This document shows, piece after piece, positions 24,694 to 34,711 of a stretch of 64,000 nt of DNA (the stretch's first letter is position 1; each line of letters opens with the position of its first letter). Position numbers and translations under genes: made by a program. The DNA comes from Azoarcus sp. (lineage in GTDB: Bacteria > Pseudomonadota > Gammaproteobacteria > Burkholderiales > Rhodocyclaceae): positions 18,810 to 82,809 of the forward strand of contig JAISPJ010000033.1 of the NCBI GenBank assembly GCA_031274995.1, in the 5' to 3' direction. Under the pieces are notes generated by a model. The model was given only the letters and a program-made list of their open reading frames with translations, made no database searches and was not told the origin of the DNA.

Positions 24694-25536
24694 ATGATGG
24701 AAAGCCGGAACCTGACGGAAGAAACCTGCACGGTTTCGCATGTGGAGGATGAAGCGGCGAACGATGCGCTGGCGCGACTCTACGGCGAACCGATGCTGGA
24801 GATGCCGAAGGATTTGTACATCCCTCCCGATGCGCTGCGCGTGTTCCTGGAAGCTTTCGAGGGACCGCTCGATTTGCTGCTCTATCTCATCCGCCGCGCC
24901 AATATCAACGTGCTCGACATCCCGATGGCCCCGCTGACCGTGCAGTACCTTGAATACGTTGAGGCCATGCGCGCGAGCAATCTGGAACTGGCTGCGGAGT
25001 ATTTGCTGATGGCCGCGATGCTGCTGGAAATCAAATCGCGGATGCTGCTGCCACGCCTGCCGCGCGAGGAAGCCATCGAGACCGACCCCAGGGTTGAACT
25101 GGTGCGCAGGCTGCTCGAATACGAACAGTCCAGGCTTGCCGCGGCGCGGCTCGATGCTTTGCCCAGGATGGGGCGTGATTTCGAGGGCGTGGGCGTGTTC
25201 GTGACGGAAAAGATTGTCGAGCGCCTGCCGGAGGTGAGCCTGCATGATTTGCAACTGGCCTGGTTACGGCTGATGAAGCGGGCGCGGCTTGTGCGGCATC
25301 ATCGGATCGAACGTGAGACATTGTCGGTACGCGAGCACATGACGCTCATCCTGAGAAAACTGCATGGCGGCGCGTTTGTCGTTTTCGATATGCTGTTCGA
25401 TGTGGAAAAAGGACCGGCCGGACTGGTGGTGAGTTTTCTCGCCATGCTGGAACTGGTCAAGGAGACCTTGGTGGTCGTCACCCAGAACGAGGCGTTTGCG
25501 CCGATTTACGTCAAGCTGGCCGATAGTGGGCACTGA
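24694..25536 (+). CDS. scpA: Segregation and condensation protein A (kleisin)
   Basis: 280 residues. The kleisin bridges the two SMC heads and binds ScpB. Recognised from [24 protein letters not shown] cut short, [20 protein letters not shown] and the winged-helix C-terminus ([18 protein letters not shown]). The N-terminal 50 residues before [13 protein letters not shown] are longer than in Bacillus ScpA. Overlaps scpB by 11 bases. Confidence 0.92.
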   Translation: MMESRNLTEETCTVSHVEDEAANDALARLYGEPMLEMPKDLYIPPDALRVFLEAFEGPLDLLLYLIRRANINVLDIPMAPLTVQYLEYVEAMRASNLELAAEYLLMAAMLLEIKSRMLLPRLPREEAIETDPRVELVRRLLEYEQSRLAAARLDALPRMGRDFEGVGVFVTEKIVERLPEVSLHDLQLAWLRLMKRARLVRHHRIERETLSVREHMTLILRKLHGGAFVVFDMLFDVEKGPAGLVVSFLAMLELVKETLVVVTQNEAFAPIYVKLADSGH

Positions 25537-26122
25537 AGAAAATACCCCGGCGGCGGTCAAGCGCATTCTCGAAGCGGCGCTCTTTGCCAGTGCCGTGCCG
25601 CAGCCGGTGGGTGTCTTGCGCCAGTTGTTCGAGCAAGACCCCGGCCCCGAGGCCGTGCGCCGCCTGCTCGACGAACTGCGTGCGGATTGGGATGCGGCAG
25701 GGCGGGGCGTGGAACTCGTGCAAACGGCCAGCGGCTGGCGCTTTCAGACCCGGGCTGAGTTGCAACCTTGGCTGGACAGGCTGAAGAACGAAAAACCGCC
25801 GCGTTATTCGAGGGCGGTCATGGAAACGCTGGCGATTATCGCTTATCGTCAACCGGTCACGCGAGGCGGTATCGAGGAGATTCGCGGCGTGGCTGTCTCG
25901 CCCACCGTGCTCAAGACATTGGAGTCGCGTGGCTGGATCGATATTGTGGGTCATCGTGACACACCGGGGCGTCCGGCGCTTTTCGCCACTACTAGGCGTT
26001 TTCTCGACGACATGGGCCTGCGCAGCCTGACCGAATTGCCTGCCTTGCCTGAAATTGAAAGGATGATGGAACTTGTCGACACCACGCATTTCGAGGCGGA
26101 CGCCCCTGCGGCCGCCGAATAA
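25526..26122 (+). CDS. scpB: Segregation and condensation protein B
   Basis: 198 residues. ScpB dimer that stabilises the SMC-kleisin complex. Family motifs: [38 protein letters not shown] and [15 protein letters not shown] start at GTG 25526, which keeps only the family N-terminus and overlaps scpA by 11 bases; the ORF-track TTG at 25496 adds ten residues inside scpA. Confidence 0.9.
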   Translation: MGTEENTPAAVKRILEAALFASAVPQPVGVLRQLFEQDPGPEAVRRLLDELRADWDAAGRGVELVQTASGWRFQTRAELQPWLDRLKNEKPPRYSRAVMETLAIIAYRQPVTRGGIEEIRGVAVSPTVLKTLESRGWIDIVGHRDTPGRPALFATTRRFLDDMGLRSLTELPALPEIERMMELVDTTHFEADAPAAAE

Positions 26123-27044
26123 AAGTAAGGCCCAATTCGTTTGGCCTGACAGGCAGGATTCGAAGCCGGGCAGCCTGGATGACGATACGCGCGGCAAACC
26201 GGGCGGGCGGCTCAATCGTCGCGGGACGCAAATTCCGCGCGATGGCGGCGGTGAGCCGGAACGGCTGCAAAAGGCGCTTGCCCGCGCTGGCGTGGCCTCG
26301 CGCCGTCAGATCGAGGAATGGGTAGAGGAAGGCCGTATTCTGGTCAACGATCAGCCAGCCAGCCTCGGCCAGAAAATCGGCAAAGGGGACAGGGTAAAAC
26401 TCAATGGCCGCCTGATTCGGCTGCGCTTCGACGCACGCTCACCGAGGGTCTTGATCTACCACAAGCCCGAAGGCGAGATCGTTTCCCGAAGCGACCCACA
26501 GGACCGCCCCTCGGTGTTCGAACGCCTGCCCGTCCTGCGGCGCGGGCGCTGGCTCGCCATCGGGCGGCTGGATTTCAACACGTCCGGGCTGCTGCTCTTC
26601 ACTGACGACGGCAACCTTGCCAACCGGATGATGCACCCGCGCTACGGGTTCGAGCGCGAATACGCGGTGAGGCTTCTTGGTGAGCTTGGCGACGAACAAA
26701 TCCGGGCGCTGACCGAAGGCATCGTGCTCGAAGACGGCCCTGCCCGTTTCAGTTCCCTGCGTGCCGAGGGAGGGGAGGGAGCAAACCGCTGGTACAGGGT
26801 CGTCCTCCCGGAAGGCCGCAATCGCGAAGTGCGCCGCATGTTCGAGTCCGTAGGTTTTACCGTGAGCCGGTTGATGAGGGTGCGCTATGGCCCGGTTGAA
26901 CTGCCGCCCAGGCTCAAGCGCGGCATGTGGATGGAAATGCCGGAAGCCGACGCCTGCCGCCTGGCGGGCCTGCCCGTGCCGCAAAAGAGTGGGGCTGAGA
27001 AGGAGCGTCCGCCCAAATTGCGGCGGACGATGGTGAGAAAGTAA
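26073..27044 (+). CDS. rluB: Pseudouridine synthase RluB (RsuA family)
   Basis: About 323 residues. An S4 RNA-binding domain ([15 protein letters not shown], then [10 protein letters not shown]) is followed by the catalytic domain with the aspartate in [12 protein letters not shown]. It makes pseudouridine in helix 89 of 23S rRNA (position 2605 in E. coli). No ATG precedes the S4 domain in this frame; the only usual initiator is TTG 26073, inside scpB, so the true start may be another codon within the basic leader (residues 1-55). The scpA-scpB-rluB order is common in betaproteobacteria. Confidence 0.88.
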   Translation: MSTPRISRRTPLRPPNKSKAQFVWPDRQDSKPGSLDDDTRGKPGGRLNRRGTQIPRDGGGEPERLQKALARAGVASRRQIEEWVEEGRILVNDQPASLGQKIGKGDRVKLNGRLIRLRFDARSPRVLIYHKPEGEIVSRSDPQDRPSVFERLPVLRRGRWLAIGRLDFNTSGLLLFTDDGNLANRMMHPRYGFEREYAVRLLGELGDEQIRALTEGIVLEDGPARFSSLRAEGGEGANRWYRVVLPEGRNREVRRMFESVGFTVSRLMRVRYGPVELPPRLKRGMWMEMPEADACRLAGLPVPQKSGAEKERPPKLRRTMVRK

Positions 27045-27069
27045 CAATAAAAGCCAAGGAAATCGGGTT

Positions 27070-28131
27070 TTATCTCAAAAGCATGCCTGCCTGGCTGGTA
27101 TAGAGCCATTCCCCGTTGTGCCAGAATTGCGCCTTGCCATTTTCGTCGAAACGTAATTTTTCGTTGGGCGCGTCGAGGAAATACCAGGCATTGGTGAGCA
27201 CGTCAGGGGTGGTGGCAGAAGCATTATCGGCCGGCATCAGCGCTGTTGCGTTGAGGGCGACCTGAACCCCACCGCTGTTATATCTTGCCTGGACCGGCTT
27301 GACGAGGCGGGGGGGGATGATTTCCTTGCCGTTGCTGTCGTAATAGCCATATCTCCGGTTGAGGGCAACCAACAGCATGCGGGCATCGGTGGTCGAAAAA
27401 ATGGCATCGAAAGCCGGAGGGATGATGATGTCGCCAGCGGTATTGATGACGCCCCATCTCTTGTTTACTTCGACTTTTGCCAATCCTTTCTGGAATTCAG
27501 TCGCCTTGTCGAAAACGGGTTTGATGATTGTCTCGCCACGAGGGGTGACGTAACCCCATTTCCCCTGGAGTTGCACTGCTGAAAGCTCGTCGCGCCAGAG
27601 CCCCGACACTGCGTCGAAATTGATGGGAACCGCGACCTGCCCCTGGGCGTTGAAGTAGCCCCATTTGTTGTGCAGTCTGACGGGAACCAGGCCGAAATCG
27701 AAATCTCCCACTTCGTCGAAGTGCAACGGAATGACTTCTTCGGCCTTGAGGTTGACATACCCCCATTTGCCGTTTCGGCTGACTTTTGCCAGACCGTTGT
27801 TTCCGAATTTCTCCGCGATATCAAATTTGGGCGCAATGATCGAGTCCTTGCTGCATTCCCCAAAGTTTAGCGAATAACCCCATTTGCCATCTTTGTTGCG
27901 GCTCCTGATCGTCTCAGGAACCAGTATCTTGGGGCACGATTCCATGCTTGGCGGCCAGGCGCGTTCAGCCCTGATGCATTGCTTTACCCTGTCGCAGTTC
28001 GTCTTGATGACGGATGGAGTTACCGACTCCATCCGGGACTGAACCCAGAAAATACCCGCCGCAGTGAGCAGCAGGACGCAAATGAGGATAGGTAAACGGT
28101 ATTTCATCTTGAACACGAGCAAGCCATTCAT
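27070..28131 (-). CDS. WG-repeat protein with N-terminal membrane anchor
   Basis: 353 residues: a membrane anchor or signal (residues 9-30, LPILICVLLLTAAGIFWV) followed by at least six WG repeats (KWGYSLNFG, KWGYVNLKA, KWGYFNAQG, KWGYVTPRG, RWGVINTAG, RYGYYDSNG), which likely build a repeat fold outside the cytoplasm. The C-terminus has a variant unit ending NGEWLYTSQ. WG-repeat proteins are usually of unknown function. Cysteine residues in the linker (NCDRVKQC) suggest a disulfide, supporting export. Monocistronic, convergent with rluB. Confidence 0.8.
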   Translation of the reverse strand: MNGLLVFKMKYRLPILICVLLLTAAGIFWVQSRMESVTPSVIKTNCDRVKQCIRAERAWPPSMESCPKILVPETIRSRNKDGKWGYSLNFGECSKDSIIAPKFDIAEKFGNNGLAKVSRNGKWGYVNLKAEEVIPLHFDEVGDFDFGLVPVRLHNKWGYFNAQGQVAVPINFDAVSGLWRDELSAVQLQGKWGYVTPRGETIIKPVFDKATEFQKGLAKVEVNKRWGVINTAGDIIIPPAFDAIFSTTDARMLLVALNRRYGYYDSNGKEIIPPRLVKPVQARYNSGGVQVALNATALMPADNASATTPDVLTNAWYFLDAPNEKLRFDENGKAQFWHNGEWLYTSQAGMLLR

Positions 28132-28400
28132 GGCAGGAAGACACCTCTTCCCTCAAGATAAAACCACACAGCCCCCCAGCTTAGTTGCGGGGACAACTTT
28201 TATTTTGATTATTATATCACGACATTAACGTATCGAAACATCGTAATTATACGTATGTATGGTACTGTTTGCCTTGGATTGATCCTATTTTATAGGTACA
28301 TATAATGTCCCGGTCAACTTTCCGGTAGCAGACAGGCGAGACAGGCGATAATGTTGCCTCCATGCGTCCTTGCATGAATCCATTTTCTTCGGAGCCGACA

Positions 28401-29471
28401 TTGAGCCGCCCCAAAAACGATACTTTGCTGCGTGCGCTGCTGCGCGAACCCACCGAATATACCCCTGTCTGGCTGATGCGCCAGGCGGGCCGCTACCTGC
28501 CCGAATACCGCGAAACCCGCAAGCGCGCGGGCAGTTTCCTCGGGCTGTGCAAGAACCCGTCACTGGCCTGCGAAGTCACCATGCAACCGCTGGCGCGTTT
28601 CGATCTGGATGCCGCCATTCTTTTCTCCGACATTCTGACCATCCCGGATGCGATGGGGCTCGGCCTGTATTTTGTTGAGGGCGAAGGCCCGAAATTCGAA
28701 CGCCCGCTTACGCGGGAATGGGAAATACGCAATCTCTCCGTACCCGACCCCTATGCCGAACTGCGCTACATGACGGACGCGGTAACCGAAATCCGTCGGG
28801 CGCTCGATGGCAGCGTGCCGTTGATCGGTTTTGTCGGCAGCCCTTGGACGCTCGCCTGCTATATGGTCGAGGGCGGGTCGAGCGATGACTATCGTGCCGT
28901 CAAGACCCTGGCCTACACCCGTCCCGATCTCATGCATCACATCCTCGATGTCACCGCACGGGCCGTCACGGCTTGCCTGAATGCCCAGATCGAATCCGGG
29001 GCGCAGGCCGTGATGGTGTTCGATTCTTGGGGTGGCACGCTTTCCGATTCCGCTTGGCGCGAATTCTCTCTCGCTTATCTGCGGAAAATCGCCACGGGCC
29101 TCATCCGCGAGCGGGAAGGGCAGCGTGTGCCCGCCATCGTTTTCACCAAGGGAGGCGGCCTCTGGCTGGACGCGCTTGCCGACAGCGGGTTCGACGCGGT
29201 CGGGCTTGACTGGACGATGGATATCGGCCGCGCCCGTGAACAGGCAGGCAATCGTGTCGCGCTCCAGGGTAATATTGACCCCGCTGTCCTGTTTGCCACG
29301 CCGGAAGTGGTTGCCGCCGAAGCGCGCAAGGTGCTTGATGCCTTCGGTCCGCACCCGGGCCATGTGTTCAACCTGGGGCATGGCATCTCACAGCATACGC
29401 CGCCCGAGAACGTCGTCGCGCTGGTTGACACCGTGCATGAGTACAGCCGAAAAGCAAACCGGAATACATGA
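28401..29471 (+). CDS. hemE: Uroporphyrinogen III decarboxylase
   Basis: 356 residues. Decarboxylates the four acetate chains of uroporphyrinogen III to coproporphyrinogen III in haem synthesis. Diagnostic [27 protein letters not shown] and VFDSWGG. I start at TTG 28401 because GGAG lies six bases before it and the resulting N-terminus ([13 protein letters not shown]) matches the family; the ORF-track ATG at 28362 adds 13 residues without counterpart. Located next to the candidate replication origin. Confidence 0.95.
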   Translation: MSRPKNDTLLRALLREPTEYTPVWLMRQAGRYLPEYRETRKRAGSFLGLCKNPSLACEVTMQPLARFDLDAAILFSDILTIPDAMGLGLYFVEGEGPKFERPLTREWEIRNLSVPDPYAELRYMTDAVTEIRRALDGSVPLIGFVGSPWTLACYMVEGGSSDDYRAVKTLAYTRPDLMHHILDVTARAVTACLNAQIESGAQAVMVFDSWGGTLSDSAWREFSLAYLRKIATGLIREREGQRVPAIVFTKGGGLWLDALADSGFDAVGLDWTMDIGRAREQAGNRVALQGNIDPAVLFATPEVVAAEARKVLDAFGPHPGHVFNLGHGISQHTPPENVVALVDTVHEYSRKANRNT

Positions 29472-29860
29472 AACACATAACAACTCGTGTATCTCCCCGG
29501 CTGGGCGAGGGTTTGCAGTCTTGACTTATGCACACAATGGTTTTTTGTGCATTGCGCAAGAGGCTTATTGTAGGTGCGCTATAACATACTGATTAATCAA
29601 TAAGTTTTTTTGCCCTATCATGGAGCAAAACGTGGAGTTTGTCACAATGGTGCAGGATGCCGGACGCTGTACCAAGTTTTCCCACAAAGTTATCCACAGC
29701 AATTGTGGGGAAACCGGAGACCCCTTTTTGCGGCAGAGGCTTACTTGGGTTTACGTGAATTGCCTTCAGGTTTTCCGGCTAACTCCTTGAAGTAAAAATG
29801 CCTCTCTGGAACAACTCCGGGTTTTTCGTAGCAAGCCCTTGTTCTTCTGCAACATTCGTC
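29472..29860. other. Candidate chromosomal replication origin (oriC) between hemE and priA
   Basis: 389 bases without a gene. A perfect DnaA box TTATCCACA (29690-29698) and a TTATGCACA box (29526-29534) flank an AT-rich stretch (29579-29612: TATAACATACTGATTAATCAATAAGTTTTTTT shortened). Two weaker boxes, TTTCCCACA (29678) and, inverted, TTCCCCACA (29704-29712), cluster with the perfect one, and AATCAATAAGTTT resembles an IHF site. dnaA is 7 kb away, and in Caulobacter the origin also adjoins hemE. The region upstream of dnaA has only one box and is not AT-rich. The same sequence must contain the priA promoter. Confidence 0.5.
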
Positions 29861-32047
29861 ATGCCCGTTGTCCGCGTAGCGATTCCCGCCCCCCTGCCGC
29901 AACTCTTTGACTATCTGGCCGAAGACGCCACGGCAGCGGATATTGGCCGTTGCGTGCGGGTTCCGTTTGGCCGTGGGGAAAAAAGCGGATTGATTCTTGC
30001 CTTGCCTGAAACCGCCGGAATCAATCCTGCGCGGTTAAAGCCGGTGATCCGCATCCAGCGCGATATGCCCCGACTGCCGCCCGACTGGATGGAATTGGCC
30101 GAATTCACTGTCCGTTACTACCATGCCCCGCCTGGCGAAGTCGTCGCGCTCGCGCTGCCGCCGGGGCTGCGTCAGGCCAATGCGCTTTGCGGTGACGAAC
30201 CCGATCCCCTGCTCGCCCTGACCGATGCGGGCCGTGCGGCGCTTACTGAACGCCGCCGTAACAGCCGTGCGCTGGTGCTCGTGCGCGAACTGGTTGCGCG
30301 TGGCGAACATGCGCCCCCTTTGCGCCGTAGCGCCATCCGCCAGCTTGCCGCCGGTAGCGCGACGGGCGATGCGCTCGTGCGCGGCTGGCTGGCAACCTGT
30401 GCCGCCGACACTCCTGATTGCTGCCGTACCGGCACACTGCCTACCCTTACCACCGATCAGGCCGACGTGCTGGCGATCTGCCGTGGCGCCCCTTCCGGCT
30501 TTGCCGCATGGCTGCTCGCGGGGGTTACAGGCAGCGGCAAGACCGAAATCTATCTGCGTCTGGCTGCCGACACGCTGGCCGCCGACGGGCAGGTGTTGAT
30601 GCTGGTTCCTGAAATTGCGCTCACGCCCCAACTGGAAGAACGGGTACGCGCGCGTTTTCCCGCCGCCTGTATTGTCAGCATGCACTCCGAACTTGCCACA
30701 GGCGCACGGGCGCGTGGGTTCAGGCAAGCCCTGGACGGGAAGGCCGGTATCGTGCTCGGCACCCGGCTCGCGGTGTTTACCCCGCTACCGAGGCTGGGGC
30801 TGATCCTGATCGACGAAGAACATGACGCTTCCTACAAGCAACAGGAAGGCATCCGCTATTCGGCGCGCGATCTCGCAGTCTGGCGGGCGCATCGGCGTAA
30901 TATACCGGTGGTATTGGGTTCTGCCACGCCTTCGCTGGAAAGCTGGAGGCACGCGCAGAACGGCCATTACCGTCTTTTGAGGCTGCCTGCCAGGGCACTC
31001 TCCAGCGCATTGCCTGCGGTCAGGATCATCGATATCCGCCGCTGTCGCCTCGACGAAGGCATCAGCCCGCCTTTGCGTGAAGCCATTGCCGTGCGGCTTG
31101 AGCGCGGCGAGCAAAGCCTGATATTCCTCAACCGGCGGGGCTATGCTCCGGTACTGGCCTGCCCGGCCTGCGGTTGGGTGAGCCGATGCCGGCATTGCTC
31201 GGCCAATCGGGTCGTCCATCTCGCCGACCGACGGCTGCGCTGCCACCATTGCGGCGCGGACAGCCCGCTCCCCCGCGCCTGCCCGGTCTGCGGCAACCAG
31301 GACATCCGGCCTTTCGGGCGCGGCACGCAGCGAATCGAGGCCAGACTTGCCGAACTTTTTCCCGACGCGCGGGTGCTTCGGATCGACCGCGACGCAGCCC
31401 GTACCCCGGCACGCCGTGAATCGCTGCTGGCGAGCATTGCTGCCGGTGAGGCTGACATCCTCGTCGGAACCCAGATGATGGCCAAGGGCCACGACTTTCC
31501 TCTTCTCACTCTGGTCGGTGTCCTGGGTGCGGATGCCTCGCTGCATGCCGCCGATTTTCGTGCGCCAGAGCGCCTGTTTCAGCAATTGATGCAGGTTGGT
31601 GGCCGCGCAGGCCGCGCGGAATTGCCCGGCGAAGTCTTGGTTCAGACGGAATATCCGGCACATCCGCTCTACCGCTGCCTCGTTCGCCACGATTTCGATG
31701 CTTTCGCCCGCATGGAACTCGACCAGCGCCTTGCCGCAAATTTTCCACCGTTCTCGCGTCAGGCCATGTTGCGGGCCGATGCGCCGGAATTGGCGACGGC
31801 GACGGACTTCCTGCGCCGGGCCAGGGATGAGGCCGTTTTGCTTGCCACATCGACAATCCGTCTCTTCGACCCCGTGCCGATGCGCCTCACGCGCCTGGCG
31901 CGGCGCGAACGCGCCCAGTTATTGGTTGAGGCCGACCAGCGCACCGTACTACAGGATTTCCTTACGCGCTGGCTGGAGCGCATCCGCGCACTGCCCGCGC
32001 CGCGCGGGTTGCGCTGGCAAATCGACGTTGACCCGCTGGAAGTGTGA
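29861..32047 (+). CDS. priA: Primosomal replication protein N' (PriA helicase)
   Basis: 728 residues. DNA helicase that restarts stalled forks. N-terminal 3'-end-binding domain (VVRVAIPAPLPQLFDYL cut), Walker A GVTGSGKTEIY, DEEHD box, GSATPSLES, then the zinc-binding cysteines CPACGWVSRCRHC and CHHCG...CPVCG, and QVGGRAGR. The start is placed at 29861 (MPVVRV); the first 21 ORF-track residues have no family match. Located just downstream of the candidate origin. Confidence 0.95.
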   Translation: MPVVRVAIPAPLPQLFDYLAEDATAADIGRCVRVPFGRGEKSGLILALPETAGINPARLKPVIRIQRDMPRLPPDWMELAEFTVRYYHAPPGEVVALALPPGLRQANALCGDEPDPLLALTDAGRAALTERRRNSRALVLVRELVARGEHAPPLRRSAIRQLAAGSATGDALVRGWLATCAADTPDCCRTGTLPTLTTDQADVLAICRGAPSGFAAWLLAGVTGSGKTEIYLRLAADTLAADGQVLMLVPEIALTPQLEERVRARFPAACIVSMHSELATGARARGFRQALDGKAGIVLGTRLAVFTPLPRLGLILIDEEHDASYKQQEGIRYSARDLAVWRAHRRNIPVVLGSATPSLESWRHAQNGHYRLLRLPARALSSALPAVRIIDIRRCRLDEGISPPLREAIAVRLERGEQSLIFLNRRGYAPVLACPACGWVSRCRHCSANRVVHLADRRLRCHHCGADSPLPRACPVCGNQDIRPFGRGTQRIEARLAELFPDARVLRIDRDAARTPARRESLLASIAAGEADILVGTQMMAKGHDFPLLTLVGVLGADASLHAADFRAPERLFQQLMQVGGRAGRAELPGEVLVQTEYPAHPLYRCLVRHDFDAFARMELDQRLAANFPPFSRQAMLRADAPELATATDFLRRARDEAVLLATSTIRLFDPVPMRLTRLARRERAQLLVEADQRTVLQDFLTRWLERIRALPAPRGLRWQIDVDPLEV

Positions 32048-32075
32048 GGGGGCGCAACCCGGGAACAGTCCGTTT

Positions 32076-32768
32076 TTACTGCACCGGCATGTCAGTGCCG
32101 CGTCGACGCTTGCCGCTCATCCAGAACATGCGCGCAATCGCATTGCGGGCCTGTTCGGTGGCGTCCTCACGGCCACGGGCGCTCACCTTGAGATCGTTGA
32201 CCAGCCCATCTTGCAGGCTGTAGCACCATGCGTGCACGGTGACATCCTGCCCGCGCAGCCAGGCGTCCCGCAGCACCGTGGTCTGGCTGATATTGATTGC
32301 CTGATGAATGGCATTGAGCTCGCACAGGCGGTTGTGCCGCCATGAGAAATCATCTACCTGCGCGAGTTGGCCGGCGTAGCGTTCGCGCACGTCCTGCACA
32401 TGGCGCAACCAGTTATCGACGAGGCCATGCTTCTCATCATTGATCGCCGCCTTGACCCCCCCGCAGCCGTAATGGCCCACAACCAGAATATGCTTGACCT
32501 GCAAGACATCTACAGCGAACTGGATGACCGAGAGCGCGTTGAGGTCGCTGTGCGCGACCACGTTGGCGATATTGCGGTGGACAAAAACCTTGCCCGGATC
32601 GAGGCCGATGATCTGGTTGGCGGGCACGCGGCTGTCGGAGCAACCGATCCATAAATATTCCGGCGCTTGCTGCCGTACCAACCTCAGGAAATAGGCGGGG
32701 TCTTCGGCTTGCATGCGGTCAGACCACGTCCGGTTGTTGGCGAAGAGTTGGGCAATCGCGTCACTCAT
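32076..32768 (-). CDS. can: Beta-class carbonic anhydrase
   Basis: 230 residues. Zinc ligands Cys43 and Asp45 (WIGCSDSR), and His/Cys of VVGHYGCGG are intact; DPGKVFVHRNIANVV is the standard neighbour motif. Interconverts CO2 and bicarbonate in the cytoplasm. GGGAG five bases before the ATG at 32768 fixes the start. Confidence 0.95.
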   Translation of the reverse strand: MSDAIAQLFANNRTWSDRMQAEDPAYFLRLVRQQAPEYLWIGCSDSRVPANQIIGLDPGKVFVHRNIANVVAHSDLNALSVIQFAVDVLQVKHILVVGHYGCGGVKAAINDEKHGLVDNWLRHVQDVRERYAGQLAQVDDFSWRHNRLCELNAIHQAINISQTTVLRDAWLRGQDVTVHAWCYSLQDGLVNDLKVSARGREDATEQARNAIARMFWMSGKRRRGTDMPVQ

Positions 32769-32838
32769 GTGTTCTCCCGGTAACGGCACGAATCAAAACG
32801 GGAGCGATTATCACCGATTCTTGTCAGAACATTCATCA

Positions 32839-33567
32839 TCAGTTCGTCCATACGCCCAGTTCGGCCAGTTGCCGACTTGCTGCCTCGGCCCATCCACGGT
32901 TGGCCGCCGGGCTGGCCGGGCTTGGGTGCAGGATGCGGCCGATTTTTACATTGCCCGATATACCCAGCGCCTCGCGCGCGCGCGCTTCGGCCCACCCGCC
33001 GACGCCGATCACCCATTCCGGTTCGAGCTTTGTTACAAGCGTGCGCAGATGCGCGTCGCAAGCCGCCAGCAACGGTTCCTGTTCCGCCGCCGGGAGTTTG
33101 TCCGGCGTGAGGTTGCGCCCGCCATCGAAAAAGGCGAGCGGGCAGTAATTGGCAACGAAATGCTCGGCGAAAAACGCATTCGCCGACCCGAACCGCTCCT
33201 GGAACAAACCCCACAAGCGCCGCCCGCTCACTTCCGAGCGCGTACAGGCGAAGCCTTCGACGGGGCGTTTGGGGTTGCTCCGCTCCGGCGGGTTGACCGG
33301 CCCTTCCAGACCAAGCCAGTCTCGCACGGCGGACACTTCGCCAAACGGCACGCCGGTTTGCGCCATGCCGAAAGGCCCCGGGTTCATGCCCAGAAAAACG
33401 ACCCGTTTGAGGCTGTCCCCATAACGGGAGAGGTAACGTTCATGAGTCTCCCAAGCGTAGTCGAGCGGGTTGTAAATATGCGTCACCGGCGGGGCGAAAC
33501 GCATCTTTCCAAGCGTGGCGGACAAATCGCGGGCAGCGGTTATCAGGGCGGCAGTGGTCGTAGTCAT
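32839..33567 (-). CDS. SMUG1-like uracil-DNA glycosylase
   Basis: 242 residues. The active-site segment GMNPGPFGMAQTGVPFGE and the C-terminal HPSPASPAAN are those of the single-strand-selective SMUG1 branch of the uracil-DNA glycosylase superfamily. It should excise uracil or oxidised pyrimidines from DNA. The start is uncertain between 33567 and 33579. Monocistronic, same strand as the carbonic anhydrase but 70 bases away. Confidence 0.88.
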   Translation of the reverse strand: MTTTTAALITAARDLSATLGKMRFAPPVTHIYNPLDYAWETHERYLSRYGDSLKRVVFLGMNPGPFGMAQTGVPFGEVSAVRDWLGLEGPVNPPERSNPKRPVEGFACTRSEVSGRRLWGLFQERFGSANAFFAEHFVANYCPLAFFDGGRNLTPDKLPAAEQEPLLAACDAHLRTLVTKLEPEWVIGVGGWAEARAREALGISGNVKIGRILHPSPASPAANRGWAEAASRQLAELGVWTN

Positions 33568-33691
33568 CGCTATATCCATAACCGATTACTGGAACATAGA
33601 AGTATAAAAATTTCATGATTCCACACTCTCAAGAAAATTGCCTCAACCGCCGTAGCAGTAGCACGTCGTAACCGCGTTTCGGACAACTGCC

Positions 33692-34705
33692 ATGAAAATC
33701 ACTCAGTCCCAGCTCTCATTCTCCACCTCGCACCTCGCTACCAAGGAAAGCCGTACCCAGGAATCCTTCAAGTTTGCGAAACCAAATTCAAATCCAACTC
33801 CCGGCCTTAATTCTGCCGCGCCGGGCAAGGAAGGCGCCGCTTCGCCCGTGCAGATCTCGGATGCAGGGCGGCAAAACCTGCAAGCGGAAGGCACGCGCCG
33901 CACCAGCAACCCAAGCCGCCAGACGGACAGTGACCCAAAGCTGACGCTGTTGCGCATGGCCATCGAAATGTTCACCGGCAAGAAAGTCAACGTTTGCGAT
34001 GCTGAACTGCGTGATCCCCAATCCGCTGCCGGGAATGGAGGCGGCATCGGCATGTCTTACGAGCGGCACAGTTCCTACACCGAAACGGAAATGAGCTCCT
34101 TCTCGGCGCAAGGCATGGTGCGCACCGCCGACGGGATGGAAATCAATTTCCAATTGGATCTCACCATGTTCCGCGCCTACCACGCCGAGGAACACGTCGA
34201 ATTCAGCATGGGGGCGCTGCAGGATCCGCTGGTGCTCAATTTCGCCGGTACAGCGGCGGAACTTTCGGACATGACGTTCAAGTTCGATCTCCTCGGGAAC
34301 GGACGGGAAGTAGACATGCGCGCGCTCCAGCCCGGTAGCGGTTTCCTCGTGTTCGACCGTAACGGCGACGGCAAGGTGAACGACGGGCGCGAACTGTTCG
34401 GAGCCACGACCGGCAACGGCTTTGCCGAACTGGCGGCGCTTGACGATGACGGCAACGGCTGGATCGACGAAAACGACCGTGCGTTCAGTTCCCTTTATAT
34501 CTGGAGCAAGAATGCCGACGGCAATGACGTGCTGACAAGCCTGAAAGACGCCGGCGTGGGTGCGCTCGCTCTCAGCTACGCGAACACGCCGTTTTCCCTC
34601 AAGGACGCCAACAACAAATTGCTTGGGCAGATCACCGACACCAGCGTTTTTCTGATGGAAAAAGGCGGCGTGGGGACGGTGCAGAAGGTGGATGTCGTGG
34701 TGTAG
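33692..34705 (+). CDS. Conserved hypothetical protein with two calcium-loop motifs
   Basis: 337 residues, no signal peptide or membrane helix. The N-terminal 100 residues are Ser/Thr/Asn-rich and low in complexity. The C-terminal half has FLVFDRNGDGKVNDGRELFG and ALDDDGNGWIDENDRAF, two EF-hand-like D-x-N/D-x-D/N-G loops seen in a family of proteobacterial surface or haemolysin-related proteins. I do not recognise a function. Transcribed alone and convergent with the AmpG-MlaC gene six bases downstream. Confidence 0.75.
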   Translation: MKITQSQLSFSTSHLATKESRTQESFKFAKPNSNPTPGLNSAAPGKEGAASPVQISDAGRQNLQAEGTRRTSNPSRQTDSDPKLTLLRMAIEMFTGKKVNVCDAELRDPQSAAGNGGGIGMSYERHSSYTETEMSSFSAQGMVRTADGMEINFQLDLTMFRAYHAEEHVEFSMGALQDPLVLNFAGTAAELSDMTFKFDLLGNGREVDMRALQPGSGFLVFDRNGDGKVNDGRELFGATTGNGFAELAALDDDGNGWIDENDRAFSSLYIWSKNADGNDVLTSLKDAGVGALALSYANTPFSLKDANNKLLGQITDTSVFLMEKGGVGTVQKVDVVV

Positions 34706-34711
34706 GGTCCA

